A DNA stretch of 64,000 nucleotides from Sclerodactyla briareus (GCA_026419785.1 JAODTK010001843.1:62001-126000); one strand, 5' to 3'; counted from the first letter of the stretch, positions 12,116 to 23,940 are shown. The notes: generated by a model from the letters alone, not told the origin. A program made the numbers and translations.

Positions 12116-12943
12116 CTACAGTCTCCCAGAGGTCGGGGGTGGCCACACGACGGCTAGATCAATCTGCGCCACCCAGATAAACGATCTGTGGGGACGGTCG
12201 CAGGTCGGACTTGGCAAGTTGACGAGCCATCCCTGGCTCCGCGCCAAGTCAGAACGTTGCGGGTGCTCCTCTGACCCTCCGCCGCTGAGTACCCCACGAA
12301 TAAGCCCAGTAGTCAGATAAGTGAAGATCGGAGACCCCCTGATGACGCAAATGGGCCACCATGGCCTTCGTGCCCGTGTAAACACACGGGGCGCCGTCGA
12401 CAACCCAACCGGGGCGGGACTGGTATAACTCGGTAGGAGGAAACGCGGTAGCGGAAGCATATGAAGAAGGAATCCTCCCGCCTGACGGGGATATGCAAGT
12501 ATGCATCCGCTATGTCCACCGACGTCGAACAGAGACCCCGCCGCAGTGGTTGAAAATCACCGCTAGTGTCATGCGGAAGGGAGGTTGGCGGACGAACGGT
12601 TGAGAGGACGCAGGTTCAAAATCAGCCGCCACGAACTGGCCCTATTGGGCGTCAGGAAAAAGGACGCCAAAAACCGTGGCACTTCCTGCAGGAGGAGGGG
12701 AGTAATGGACCCCTCGGCCAAAAGGGTTTCGATATCCCTCCCAACGCGTACCGGCCGTAGCCCGAAAATCGCCGGTAGGCTCGGGGGAGGAATCCGTAAA
12801 ACCCTAGGCGATACCCTGGGAGAGCGGCGTGGACAGGATTCCACCTGTCCGAGGTTGAAAGGGGCCCGCCCCCGCAACGGCACGGAGCCGACACCCAGGG
12901 GGGTCCGCCTGGGGGGTTCGGGGACAGGGGGCCGGTAGTCCAC
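12116..12943 (-). pseudogene. DIRS reverse transcriptase, frameshifted
   Basis: This is the RT that copies the element's RNA. Three overlapping minus-strand frames carry its blocks in order. The frame 12569-12943 has DIETLLAEGSI and then SWRLILNLRPLNR, matching the fingers motif. The frame 12313-12519 has DIADAYLHIPV, the first catalytic-aspartate block. The frame 12116-12460 has GLSTAPRVFT, the block just before the active-site YxDD box. At the YxDD position this frame reads YLTT, and neighbouring frames are also altered, so the catalytic box is damaged here by indels or sequencing error. RT type is DIRS/Ngaro-like, and the inverted repeats favour DIRS. Confidence 0.85.
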
Positions 12944-14400
12944 TTACCCCGGGCTGGCAGGGAGGCACCGCCTCCTCTTTTTTCGGCCACGCGGCCGGAG
13001 AATGACGCGCCCCCCTGGGTTGCCGGGACGCTGGCGGGTTCCCTTATTTCGGGGGAGTGGGGGCACCCCCCGCCCTACGGGAGGGGGCCGAGAGCCTGAC
13101 GCTCCCGAACGCGGCGACGTGACCAGAAGACTGTCCTCAACGGGCAGACACGTCCGCAGTCTTCCAGTACGTTTCCACCCCGGAAGCGTCCTGTCCAGGA
13201 CCGGGGAAAAGGGAAAAAACAGCCCCGAGGAGGTCGGGGCCCAAAATAGGGGCGCTCTGGAATTCGCCCGCGGCGAGAGGAGAGGGTTATGTACAGCAGG
13301 ACACATCTCCGCCAAATGAGTTGCCTTGATAGGCAACGCGGGCAAATGAGCGCAGGCCAGTAATAGTAACGCAGACTTGACTCTCGCCATCATTCCCGCA
13401 GGAGGGGTCTGCCGACGGAGCCACCTGGGCGAACCACTCCGACCTAAGAAAAGATGGAGAGCGAGACCTTGATACCGAAATCTCGCTGCACGCGTCGAAA
13501 AAATGGAGATCGGCATCTCGGTCCGCCTGGGGCCGATCCTTCAGACGGAAGGCCTTCCCCCCCTGGCTGGGAGAACCGACGGCCTCCCCGACAGGACCAG
13601 CCTGTTCCACGCTCCGGGCGCAGGGGAGGGGGAACGGAGAATGCATCGTACTGTGACTGGGGACTCGAATGAGGCGGTCCCTCCGCTGGGGGACGCTCCG
13701 ACGGAGACGTCCCAGGCCCTAGCCGGGCAAATAGGAACCGCCCGCAGCATTAGGGAGGGTTAAGGAGCGGGCGGAGGCGGATCCCGCGGTGTGGTCAAAA
13801 ACTCGCCCAGCCTGTCGGGTCCTCCGTCGCGGACTCCTGGGTCTTAGACAAGACCAGGGAGAAAGCCCGAGCCAGTTCCGTCACCGCCCAGCGTAGTCTG
13901 CCTAAACGAGGCCCGTAACGGGTGGCTTTTCCGCTCGACTGAAGGGACTCCTGGACGACGGGCCCCCCTAAACGGAGGGGGCAGGAATTCTGCCGCGAAG
14001 ACGGAGCGTCCGACCTGACCAACGCGTGCGGATGAGTGCACGTCGATCTCCGGCTCGTGGACCGGCGGGGGAAGATCGAAGTCTGTCTCCCTCGACGGCT
14101 CCATCGCCTGAACAACAGGCGGAGACGTACGGGGAGGAAACAACCGGACACTGAAACCATCACGGATCGCCGGGAGGAGTGTCCGGTGTTGTCGAGGATG
14201 GGGGGTGGAGGTGGACCAGCGACCCCCGGTCCAGGGCGGAGGGTAGCAACTCGGACGTGACAGCCCTGCGCCAACACCGCCGTCAGGGGCTTGACAGGGC
14301 TTCCAAGTGGAAGCTAATTGCCTGCCCGAAGCATCAGCGCTTCTTCTCAGGCTTACGGGACTTACGAGGGGCGTTGCTCTCATCTTTCATCATCCGAGGA
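12944..14400 (-). pseudogene. Probable DIRS gag region
   Basis: This interval is upstream of the RT in the sense direction, where DIRS elements encode gag. Minus-strand frames at 12944-13516 (190 residues) and 13844-14383 (179 residues) are rich in Pro, Arg and Ser. The first ends in a basic stretch (RPRGRKKRRR), as would suit a nucleic-acid-binding tail. No specific gag domain is recognisable and the frames do not join without frameshifts. The call is by position. Confidence 0.45.
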
Positions 14401-16600
14401 CGACGGCAGGGGAGGGAATCCGTTTCCGTCCAACGACGGGCCCTTGCAGTCGGGGGCGATCGGAAGGGACAACAAACGCAGACCCGTCCCGAGTCTCATG
14501 ACCGAGGTCCCAGCATCGCCAGGAGGGGATGGGGCATCACGAAGAGAACAAGCGGAGAACCCGCGCGAGGTTTGTTTGGCTGAGCCAGGGGCAGCGCCCC
14601 CAAAACCCAGGCGTGCGCCCATGACGGTGCGCCCTACTGGAACGAGCGTGATGAGATCCAACTGGGGGGGGCGCACTAACAGGATACGTCACGACAGCCC
14701 TTGTGGCCGGCCGTCCCTGAAAAATACCAGGCCTGACGGACCCGAACGGATTACGGGAGAAGCCATAAACATATGATGTGGAGCTACAGGAACCCGTTTA
14801 TCACCAATGGAGGAACGTTCCCTGCCCTCGCCCCGCGCAGGGTCGTGCCACCCCCAGGCAGAGACAACTGGTCCTGGTGGCGGGGGGGGGCTGAGGCGGA
14901 ACCCGACACGCGGGAGCCTGCCCTAACCGGTTAGGGACCGGACGACGGAAAGGGTTGACAGCAGCGCCGAAGTCAGTCGTCTTCAAAAAAGTGGTCCCGC
15001 AGGGACATCATTCCCCACACCCAGGCCGAGCAGCACGGTCGCCTGAGGGGGGGGAAGAAGGAGAGGGGGGACTGAGACACGAGTGCCCAGAGGGATCCGC
15101 AAGGTCCCTTGGAACGATCGTTGTTCTCGGCCCACGCGGCCCCACCAGGGCATCCATTCCCCCATTACTGGCGGACCAAACAAGGGAGCCAGGCCAGTGG
15201 AGGGAGAAGGCAAGAACAGGACGCAATTCCCGACGCGCCGTAGAACGGGGGGGACGGATGGGATCCACACCAAGCGTGGATTGAGCGCACCGAGCGCCGA
15301 CCCGCAGTAAAAACGGGGAGGAACTCGATCCTTGCGGGAGTGCACTGGCTCGAGGACAATGTAACATAATGCTCTTGTATTACAGATCTGAAAAAAAGCA
15401 AACGAAACCCAGCTTAGTAAATCAGGTAATGTACTCAAACTAAGAACTCTACATAGACAATGTACTTGAAATAGGTCAAAGAACCGGAGAGCCGCCCGAG
15501 GGGTCAAACAATGACCCCCTGCGGCCCCACTCTAAAAATCAAAGTTGAAACTTTGGACCCCCTAGGCTTACCGTTTACGAGATATAGGCCATAACTGTGA
15601 AAATTGCACAAAACGGTTAGAGGCACACCACCCTTTAAAGGGAGGGTATGGGAGGGAAAAGAATGACCGGTCAGAGGGCCTTAGGGGTAAACCCAAAAGA
15701 CACCCAAACCCTGGGTCTACGGCCCCCCAGGCCACAGGGGGGGGGGAAATAACAGTCCCGAAGGGCGAAATTAAAAGATGGCCGCCAAAGCACTGTGCGG
15801 GGACATCACCGCTCGAAAGATGGTCATATGAAAGAGGAACAAAAATGCTACAGGTCAGACATGAAAAGGAAAAATTTTGCCCTACCCCAGCATAGCCCGA
15901 CAGAGCGGGCGACGTATGCGTAAACGTTAAAATATATGAAAAAAATGGGACAAGACCACAACAATATGGCACCGGAGGCATCAGTAGCGAATGCTAAAAA
16001 AAAACGAATGTGAGGGAGCCCTAGTGATATGCAAATTAGGCAAGGGCCTGAGAGCCGAGCGCTCTGAGGGCTAGCCCACACAAGATACGGGGGGAAAAAC
16101 ACACACAAAGTCAACGGACGGAAAAACCCCATAGCCACAGTGTGTAAAAGTCCTAGTGCAAAGCAAAAGGCACAGGCGAGAAGGCGGGAAAACCCCTACC
16201 GCAAAAGTGGGGGGATACCCCCTCCGGAGCCCAAGAGGGAGGACAGAGCCAGAAAAGGCTTCAAACAAAACCGTAACAAAGCGGTAAGGAATAACGCACC
16301 TAGCCCCGAGGCGGGGAGGGAGGGAGAAACCAGCCCCAACGGAAGAAACGGTCGGCCCAAACGAAGCCCAATAAAAGACCAGGGCACACAACAAAGCTCA
16401 CTGGCCCGCGAACGAAAGTACGATACCAAGAATGGGCAGGAATGAGTGAATTTAAATACAGAAAATAAACCACAACCCAAACAAAGGAATTTATGACCAG
16501 TATGGTTGGAAAGGTGGCAGAAAGTGGCGTGAGAGGTCAAATGAGGACTGCGATGAGATAACAGTAGCAGTGTGTTGCTGTGCAAAACACAACCGAAAAG
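14401..16600 (-). other. DIRS 5' region, no defined gene
   Basis: From about 15350 the plus strand becomes purine-rich (A and G runs), so the sense strand is pyrimidine-rich. The open frames on both strands are low in complexity. It may hold the start of gag and an untranslated leader, but no start could be supported. Confidence 0.4.
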
Positions 16601-16758
16601 CAATGGTAGTACAGGCCGTTGCGCCACCCAGCTAGTTTACGGTGCGGTCGGTACCGCGCTGTGATTATCTTTTTAGTGGTATAGGGTGTGTTGAAGCGGA
16701 CCGTTTGGCCGAAAATGCAATTGTAGTAAGTCCAGAAAAGAAGTGCCCTGAAGTAAGT
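16601..16758. repeat. DIRS inverted terminal repeat, right, with terminus
   Basis: It matches the reverse complement of about 10300-10441 word for word with scattered indels. Its last 18 bases (16741-16758) pair exactly with 10539-10556 in the internal complementary region, which fixes the right boundary of the element. It is the 5' end in the sense direction. Confidence 0.85.
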
Positions 16759-17632
16759 ATAGGATTCTGCAATTACGATCCAGGGGTGACGCATCAGCGC
16801 ACACGACGGTTTGATGAAATAAAACCCGAATAGATTCCGCGACAGATCGCCCCGTATTTTGGTCATAATATTTAGGAAGACTTTCAAATTATCTCCTTTA
16901 CAATATTGAAAATGAGAATTTATCTGAGAATTATAAGACATTGAAGCCTATAAAATGCGAAGGCGTATTGTGGCTTCTTTTGGTATCCCCACACGAGTTG
17001 AATGCTTCGGAAGGGGAACCATCTAATGTATGCCAAAAATAGGTTAGAGGTTCGAAACAATTCCAAATCAAGATCATCAAGACCTCTCCCGCAGCCTGGC
17101 AGTTTCCCTAATTTAGTAAAAAAAAAAAGAATTGTGCAATCAATATCGGGACATTGCATCGCCCACTAGTCCTGCCCTTGATTCAGTTCGACAGCGTGCG
17201 GAACGATAGGCTGATACGAGGTAACATAAAGTCAAGTGCATTAATGCCATTGGCTATATAGAGTGGACCTATGCGATGCTACAATAGTGGGACGACAAAG
17301 CACAATATACTGATGCAAATTTCATAGTCAAGATACAAAATATACCGCCAAGCCTCCCAGACTGGGGGACACACTAGCTGCTATTGCAGACGAATCGAGA
17401 AGCTGTTCGTAATAGAGAAACATCGATTGGTTAGACGCCAGTCATAGCGATACGCATGAATGAATGAGGCTGTACGAGAAGAAAACAATGCAACCCTGTC
17501 TCAACAGCCGAAATGAACTATTCTGGAAAAGGTTATGCAGTAAACAACCGAAATGGAAAGTAGAACATGTGAACGGGCTGTACGCCGGTCTTCAGCTAGA
17601 GACTTGTCCAGAAATGAAGTATGGAATGGGCC
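16759..17632. other. No gene recognised
   Basis: Unique-looking flank between the DIRS right terminus and a Harbinger-like fragment. Only short frames, with no motif I recognise. Confidence 0.4.
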
Positions 17633-17635
17633 TAA

Positions 17636-17820
17636 AGGGCTGTTCACACCTCTTGTGCGATCGATTGGCGGATTAAAAATTTTATCGGATGTCGAGTGGA
17701 ATATTTTAACTTTTATCGTACGTAAATTTATTGGCTGCGATAAATGTGCAAGCAGTGATAACTTCCACAATTTGCAAAGAGATTTGGAATGCCAATCAGG
17801 CTATTGGGGGAAGTTCAAAG
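17636..17820. mobile_element. PIF/Harbinger-like fragment, copy 3 (left end only)
   Basis: It begins AGGGCTGTTCACACCTCTTGTGCG directly after TAA (17633-17635) and continues through the TTATCGGATGTCGAGTGGAA and TTTTATCGTACG words and the GGCTATTGGGGGAAGTT word found in copies A and B. The right end is missing. The flank before TAA is unlike that of the other copies, so this is an independent insertion, later truncated. Confidence 0.75.
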
Positions 17821-18590
17821 CTTCCCTCCTCGTGACTTAGTACACGTGGTCGCCCCTTACAAAATCTCGGAGAAGTCGCATGTGGGCGTCATCACACCAC
17901 TCTACAGACAGCAATCTTGGATTATCAAACAGAAACTGAATGATTTAGTGAATCCGCAATAACTCCCTAGTGCCTGATCAGATACATACGAAATTCGCGC
18001 CACACATGATCGGGATGGAACTTGAATAGTAAAAGAGGAACGGCACCCAACCGCTCATGACGCAGCCAATTGTTATTCACAAATGATACTCACTTTACCA
18101 TCTCCGATCCTACCGACTTGTAGGTCGGTTAACTGCAATCATAAATGGTAAGTACACTGCTTATATTGTCATAAAAGAGGGTTCTGGACATTTGGATTTG
18201 GGCAAACTGAGTTTTCCACTGCTTGCCACTGAGAGCCACATGTTAAATCATGGCAAAAGCCTCTACCAATTTTGAATGCACAAAACTCAGTGCTGATATC
18301 CAGTCATAAGTAAAGCTAGTAGCCGTACCTTCAGGGCTCTCAAGAATTATGGACCTGAAGCCCAGGTGAGCCGAAAGCCCATCATTGTGCATTACACAAA
18401 ATATTTATCCCTTACAGTTGCTGATGCTAATTAATAATGATGGAAGAGGTTCATACCAATTGGCTCTATTGATTTTCGTCCAAGGACCCACTGGGGCCCT
18501 TACGGCCCTATATACTCTATCCAGCGTGTCAGCATTGTTTATGACCCCCGAACAGTCATTCTGTGAAGATGGTAACCAAACTTGGACACA
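17821..18590. other. No gene recognised
   Basis: Nothing beyond short frames. No repeat shared with the rest of the window was noticed. Confidence 0.35.
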
Positions 18591-18984
18591 TGTTAATGAC
18601 CCATGAGACAGTTCGCCTGATGAAGGTCAAGAGGCAATATATAGGCCATTATGATAAAATTTCAAAATGTATCTCCTACAAAGTACATTAGATTTTCTTG
18701 AAAACTGTTGTCATAAGTCTGTGGAGGCGGCTCTTTTGCAGCTTGTTGGCAGATTTGGATAATATCATATATGTTGTTAGATAGAATGGAAGCAGTAACA
18801 TCTGATGAAAACAAGCAAAATAGATCTTTGACGGATGTGACCAACTTGCCCCCAATGTTCAATGACTCTTGTGATTTCTGGAGGTCAACATCAGAGGTCA
18901 TTAAAGGCGCACAAATGCTCATTGTGTGTGAAATGTTTTTTTCTCTTAATGCGGCTTTCTCCATTGACTGTGACTAAACGTGAG

Positions 18985-19195
18985 AGTACAATGTTATTGA
19001 CTGCTAAGACGTGTTCGCCCATATGAAGATCATTGTCGAAAGCACAATTAAGCAATTGCTTCAGTACTGCTCCTCCGCTTCTACATTAAAGGTTGACTGA
19101 AGTGAGAACAAGTTCATTGACTGCGAAACTGTTCGCCCATATGAGATCATTGTCACAAAGCACAATAGGCATTGCTTCAGGACTGCCTCTCCTTG
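18985..19195. repeat. Tandem pair of ~110-bp units
   Basis: The block TTGACTGC..GTTCGCCCATATGA..GATCATTGTC..AAAGCACAAT..CAATTGCTTCAG..ACTGC occurs twice, starting near 18985 and near 19103. The two units differ mainly by short indels. Confidence 0.7.
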
Positions 19196-19375
19196 TCCTC
19201 ATGGACTTACATATACCAATAGTATATTCGTACATTAGTCTTGGTACATTTGTGCAGTTTGAGGACGAGCAACCATTGGTGCTCTTGTTTCCTCAAACTA
19301 GCACAGGTGAAAATGTGACAAATGAAAACCCCCACATGAAGCATGCACATTTCTCAGTCTCTGATACCACTTCAC

Positions 19376-19457
19376 TGCAAATACGGGCGTAAACTCTGGG
19401 GCGTCGAGATTCCAGTCATTAATGTGTGACCCTATCGAACACTGGGAAGTTGAGTTC
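19376..19457 (-). CDS. ACMSD: ACMSD exon 4 (partial gene)
   Basis: The encoded stretch includes IGSHINDWNLDAPEF followed by TPVFA, which matches the conserved ACMSD segment after the first conserved block (IGTHVNEWDLN..FPVYA in the human protein). It begins after a good acceptor (CTTCCTTCAG, AG at 19458-19459) with GAACTCAACTTCCC (ELNFP), and ends at GCA before GTGAAG, a plausible donor. One or two indels between ELNFP and IGSH break the frame. Exons encoding the later HPWDM and active-site parts were not found at lower coordinates, so the gene either continues beyond the window edge or was interrupted. Confidence 0.75.
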
Positions 19458-19589
19458 CTGAAGGAAGAGCAAACAAAATAAACAAAAGACACGGTCTAAT
19501 AGGTCCTGAGGAAAGTAGAAATACCAAGGAGGACAGGACTAGACATAATAAAGCATGTAACAAACTTCATTACAATGTCCGGAACCGTA

Positions 19590-20060
19590 TATATGCTGCG
19601 TTCCATTTACCTCGTGAATTTCGTGAAACTTCTGAATAGGAGCATTCACGGCAACTTTCGACGGGTTCAACGGTGAACGGTACTGCACTACTATTGGTTG
19701 CTGCGGAAAAGCACTCGATCGCCGCGTTCGAGCGAACAGCATTTTTGGTCGAAAATTCCACTTTTCATAGAATTGGTTTGCGACTAATGCGTGATGGTTC
19801 TTGGAATGTTATATCTTCGAGATTATCAACCTGAATTATTAATTTGTAAATGGGATATTTTTCTTGGCTATTGAGTTTTTTCAATTCAGACAGTTAGTCG
19901 AATGTCCACATATTGGAGTACTCGTGAAAGTCGAGGCAGCTTTTCTTACTTCCCGTTCAATACAGTATGGGCAAATCGAACACTATTCCCAGTCCTATAA
20001 TGGTTATCACCGGTAAATGGAAGTAGATAGTGTATGCAGCAGATGTACAGGAACACGGTA
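19590..20060. repeat. Dispersed repeat X, copy 2
   Basis: It aligns along its length with 4296-4965 in the same orientation, lacking the internal block of that copy. It lies in the ACMSD intron between exons 4 and 3. No coding evidence. Confidence 0.6.
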
Positions 20061-21400
20061 CAAGACGGACATGGTGCAGACATTATATGACAATGGTTTG
20101 CATCAAACTACCTGATACCAAACACAGTACTCAAGCCACTATAGTACAGTAAGGAAAATTGATACCAGGAGTTGAACCAGGGATAATTTCCAATATATGA
20201 GAAGACATGTTCAGATATCCATGACTTTGACTTCTGTTGACCTCAGGTGCCCTTTGGGACGACCCAAAAAATAGGGATCGTACACCGGTTTGCGCTAAGC
20301 TTTTCAAGCTAGGAAGGAAGCCTTCCCTGTGATTTATTATGAGAGGAATTTATAAAGTGAAAAGAGGGCGACTCGCATGTACCAGTATAAAAACAACTTC
20401 CAAAGTCCGAATGTTGGGAGGGAATGTCCGTCCTTCTTGGATTCCGTTTCTTGAGAGGGACTCTTCAATCCCTTTTCACTTACCTCAGCGCCAACATGCA
20501 TGTACTCATATGATATTACCCTGATTTATTTTTGAGAGGTTCAAACCCGTCAAGAAGACGAGGTGTAACTATATCTCGCAACACTTTCACATCTAATCGC
20601 TGCCATGGCCACAACCGAGAACTTCAGTCGTTAGGGCAAGGCCCTTTTACACTTCACTGCTGATCGAAACTGGACACATGTCCATCCTAGAAAATCTTGG
20701 AGTTCGGAAAGTGGGCATTTGCTGCATGTCGCTGCACTCTATTTACAGTTTTACACAAAAATACGAAGTGAGTCCAATTTACACGAACAGTGGGTTGGAG
20801 ACGAAACATGACGTGATTTCAAGTCACCGGAGGTAAATTTGTGTTTTTCCATGATTGTTTCGTTGTTGAAAATAAAACTTTAAAAAATGTGGAATAAAGT
20901 TGTTCCCGAACAACAGGTAGGGCATTGCTAACTCATCAGAGGTCAAGTGGACATAATACTTCGCTGTCTCTACGAGGCACGGAGGCCATTTCGGCGGGGA
21001 TATACACGTCAGCGGTTTTATCGACTGCAAGTGTCTAGGTCTCGAGTATATATCTCTCAGCTCCTCTCACTTCCCTATGCGGTTAAGTCACCACTAATTG
21101 GTCGAAATGGAACATACACATGAAAGCCTTGCTGAATTCCTTCAATGACCTGGCTTCCTGGGTTTTTTTCTGAGTGTCTCTGTGGGATAGGCTGTTACCA
21201 CCAGATCTGAAACAGCTTCTGTGCAGACAGAGCTTTCTAGTTACTGAGTCTCAAATGGTTGTTCATTCACATGTGCACTGGGGGCCTACATTAGAAAATA
21301 GATGATAAAACTGTGGCAATCAAACACAAAAAATAGATAAGATAGTACATGTAGGTGACAGCACAAAGAATGTGTTGAATACCAAAATAACTAATAACAT
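20061..21400. other. ACMSD intron 3 sequence, no other gene
   Basis: Lies between ACMSD exons 4 and 3. Only short frames, none exon-like. Confidence 0.4.
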
Positions 21401-21429
21401 AAACCATTAGCACTTCCATTGACCGTGCG

Positions 21430-21631
21430 GGGATAAGAATTAGTTCTTTGGATAGACAGTCGGGGGCCTGATGGGCAGCGGCGAAGGCCAAGACACGTCT
21501 AGGGGGTACTTTTCACAGTCTGGGCAGTGAGGTCATCGTTGAGTATCCGGCAGAGGTCCAGGGTGTCCTCGGGTTTGGACCAGTAGCTGAAACTGGACAG
21601 GGACTGTGGAAAAGACCCTGGAAGTGGGACT
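21430..21631 (-). CDS. ACMSD: ACMSD exon 3 (partial gene, frame-disrupted)
   Basis: Read from a TCTAATCTACAG acceptor (AG at 21632-21633), the exon encodes, across frame changes, a VFSTVPVQFSYW-like stretch, then SKPEDTLDLCRILNDDL, then a RRVLAF..AHQAPD..SKEL stretch. These match in order the human STVPVMFSYW, AKPEDTLNLC, and RRFVGLG..MQAPELAVKE segments. At least three short indels break the frame. The donor could not be fixed; the end near 21430 is approximate. The order, strand and spacing relative to exons 2 and 4 are right for one gene. Confidence 0.8.
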
Positions 21632-22027
21632 CTGTAGATTAGACAGAATGGACAAAGGAAATAGACAGATCACTAGTCTCTCAATCCAATTAGTGTTTCT
21701 GCTGAGGTATAAGTTGGTTTCAACTGCCCTGAGTCAGAGGTTGGAAAAAAAGAGTGATTGAAGTGTTGAAAAGCTCAGGCTCCGGGATTCGAAACCGCGG
21801 GTAGAGACAACAAGTTGGCTTCATAGCCGAATTGGCAGGAAGCTTGCACGTTAAAGCAATGAGGTCTGCGTGATTTTTGGTTCTCTTGTTTCACAAACTT
21901 TTTTCCGACCTTCCGCCTTCACTCTCTCTAGGGCAATAATCTGTGACCAGTCAAGTTCAAAATGCTATCTATCCCTTTGATATCAAAAGGGTTATCCATG
22001 TCCTCACACATAGGAAATGGCTGAACG

Positions 22028-22375
22028 ATGTGGCAGGGAGTGGTTCTAAAAATTATCGCAATGTTCCAAAAACATCGAACTTCAGCAAGAAAAATTTGTG
22101 AAAAAATTCTGAGTTTGTTGCTAGGCGAAGTGAGGTGTTACCAACGTGTGCCCAAATGGGGATATAATGATTCAGGAAACGGCAAAACCAAACAACACTT
22201 CCAAACTTTGCATAGATCATGCAATTGCAAATGCAGCAAACCTTTAATTCGACTACCTGAATTCAGAAGATTTCGGGCTGAAAATCTAACCAGTCATTTT
22301 CCGATATCCTCTGCGAAATATGTAGCCATAGCTGCTACAATCGTCAGTAATCTTGCTGACAAGCTCAAACAATGA
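22028..22375 (+). other. Unassigned 115-residue open frame in ACMSD intron 2
   Basis: This is one of the longer frames outside the GC-rich DIRS region (MWQGVVLKII start). It has no domain I recognise, no clear splice borders, and lies on the strand opposite to ACMSD inside an intron. It may be chance or a transposon relic. Confidence 0.2.
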
Positions 22376-22699
22376 AAATACTGAAAAAAGGCAAATATCA
22401 GCTCCATGCCCCAAATTCAATAAGGTCGTGTTCACCCAACCTGATACCACATACAAAATGTCATCAAAATTCTATGGTTCTATTGGTTCTAGTATGGATT
22501 ACACTATCAGGAAAGTGTGACACACCCAGACAAAAAGGAAACATGGTAATGGATGTTGTTAAAAAAATAATAACATATCAAAGGAATGGCACACAATAAA
22601 CTATAATAACTCCATAACCAGGAATGATACCTTCGGTGCCCTCACGTACCATTAATTCAATGATGAAGCACTGACAAAAGCTCACATATCTGCATTTAC

Positions 22700-22840
22700 C
22701 TGTGGCATCCATGTCTTGTATTCTGGTCTCTGGGTCCCAGCAGTTCTGGTCGACTACCCGGAACATCTTCCCATCTCGCAGCATGCTGGCACGGCCGTTA
22801 CACTATCATGGAGCTGGATCCATCCTCCATACCCGTATCT
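22700..22840 (-). CDS. ACMSD: ACMSD exon 2 (partial gene)
   Basis: It starts after TCATTGATAG with RYGYGGWIQLH and, after a short indel, runs through MLRDGKMFRVVDQNCWDPE and TRIQDMDATG to a GTAAAT donor (22694-22699). It matches the human segment [38 protein letters not shown] almost residue for residue. The 141-bp length equals 47 codons. Exon 1 ends in phase 0, so it joins directly to this exon's first Arg codon. Confidence 0.88.
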
Positions 22841-23879
22841 CTATCAATGATACAGAAAGCAAACCCGTTGTGTGGTTATACTGATGTTCATACATGCTGA
22901 TCTCGAGTCTACAATAATAACCTATGACTCTTGCAATCTAATGTGAAAAGTCATATAAAACAATTTATTACTATTTTTTCTGTGGGAAAAAAAAATCAAT
23001 CTAATTGGAGGATTCTGCACCACTGATGTTTCTACTCCATGATTCCATATGCCAGCACCGCTGTGTTGCATATAACACTCTGCACTGAACAAGACTAGCA
23101 TGGTACCGGGCCTACATAATCCAATCCTTGTGAAAACTATGGGATCCTATTGCTCACATTGGTAGGAGGGCCAACAGTCCCATGAGACTACATCAGGTTT
23201 TGCATGAATTTGCATAAATTATGCTTATCAGACACAATTGACCTCCAAAAACCTCAAATCCCATTTTTAAACTTGCTCAGACCAAGAACGACACAACCAT
23301 ATCCAAGTTTCATTCAAATCCAACAAAACTTATATAAGTTTGTATATTAAAATTGTGCGGACCGGACACATTGAATGACCTTGAGTGACCCTGAATTCAT
23401 GTCTCAATTTTGGGAGAATTACAAAATATTGACAGAATTATTCAATTAGTAACATTTTTATGCGTTGAAAAGCCTTATGTTCATCAGTTTTCTTCTCGTC
23501 ATATCTAGTGCTCTGAGTGCACCTATCTAGAGAGGTATTTCGTTCATATTTGGAGAACTCGGCGCATCCAATTTCAGGCAGGGAGCTGAAAATGTCATAA
23601 TTGCCTATTACACCCTCTTAATGTCGACTCTGACCTGAATTCTGAATGCTGCCATAAAGTACGCTAGTCAATGATGACATTGAAGGAGCATCATGAAAAT
23701 CTTTATTTGTAAGAGGAGAAACATTCTAGTTCTCAACAATATCTATTAGGCTCCTATGAGGGGGTCCAAAGGTCAACCCAGCAGTCAATGAATATGGTGT
23801 CCAATGTGGTCAACATTCATCAAGTATTAGTATTTAAGGGCCGAAAACCGCAATTTGCATACTATTCTACAATTACAAC

Positions 23880-23940
23880 CTAATTGCCCTATTACCTACC
23901 TACCTCTCTACCTCCCCACCTACCACCCCCCCCCCCCCTC
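23880..23940. repeat. CCTA / poly-C simple repeat
   Basis: CTACCTACCT-type repeats run into a C homopolymer of about 14 bases. Length in such runs is unreliable in noisy reads. Confidence 0.8.

Larger units (their letters stand above)
10264..16758 (-). mobile_element. Full-length DIRS retrotransposon (~6.5 kb)
   Basis: DIRS elements replicate through a reverse transcriptase and are thought to integrate as circles by a tyrosine recombinase, so they have inverted terminal repeats and an internal complementary region instead of LTRs. All of these marks are present. The inverted terminal repeats are near 10300-10441 and 16601-16740. An internal complementary region at 10501-10556 is complementary to both outer ends: 10501-10538 matches the left terminus (10264-10302) and 10539-10556 matches the right terminus (16741-16758) exactly. 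The minus strand is sense: reverse transcriptase and RNase H/connection regions are recognisable at about 12943-11270. The body is much richer in G and C than its surroundings. The coding frames are broken by many short indels. Confidence 0.9.

Noticed and set aside
10660-14776. Long plus-strand open frames in the GC-rich block
   Set aside because: They mirror the minus-strand DIRS coding region. High GC keeps stop codons rare in all frames, and the plus-strand frames show no recognisable motif.
16537-16941. HPW-containing minus-strand frame as the missing ACMSD HPWDM exon
   Set aside because: Only the tripeptide agrees, the surrounding residues do not, and the frame overlaps the DIRS terminal repeat.
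21770-21870. tRNA-like minus-strand sequence with a GGTTTCGAATCCC box
   Set aside because: The B box has an extra base, no good A box is found at proper distance, and no cloverleaf forms.
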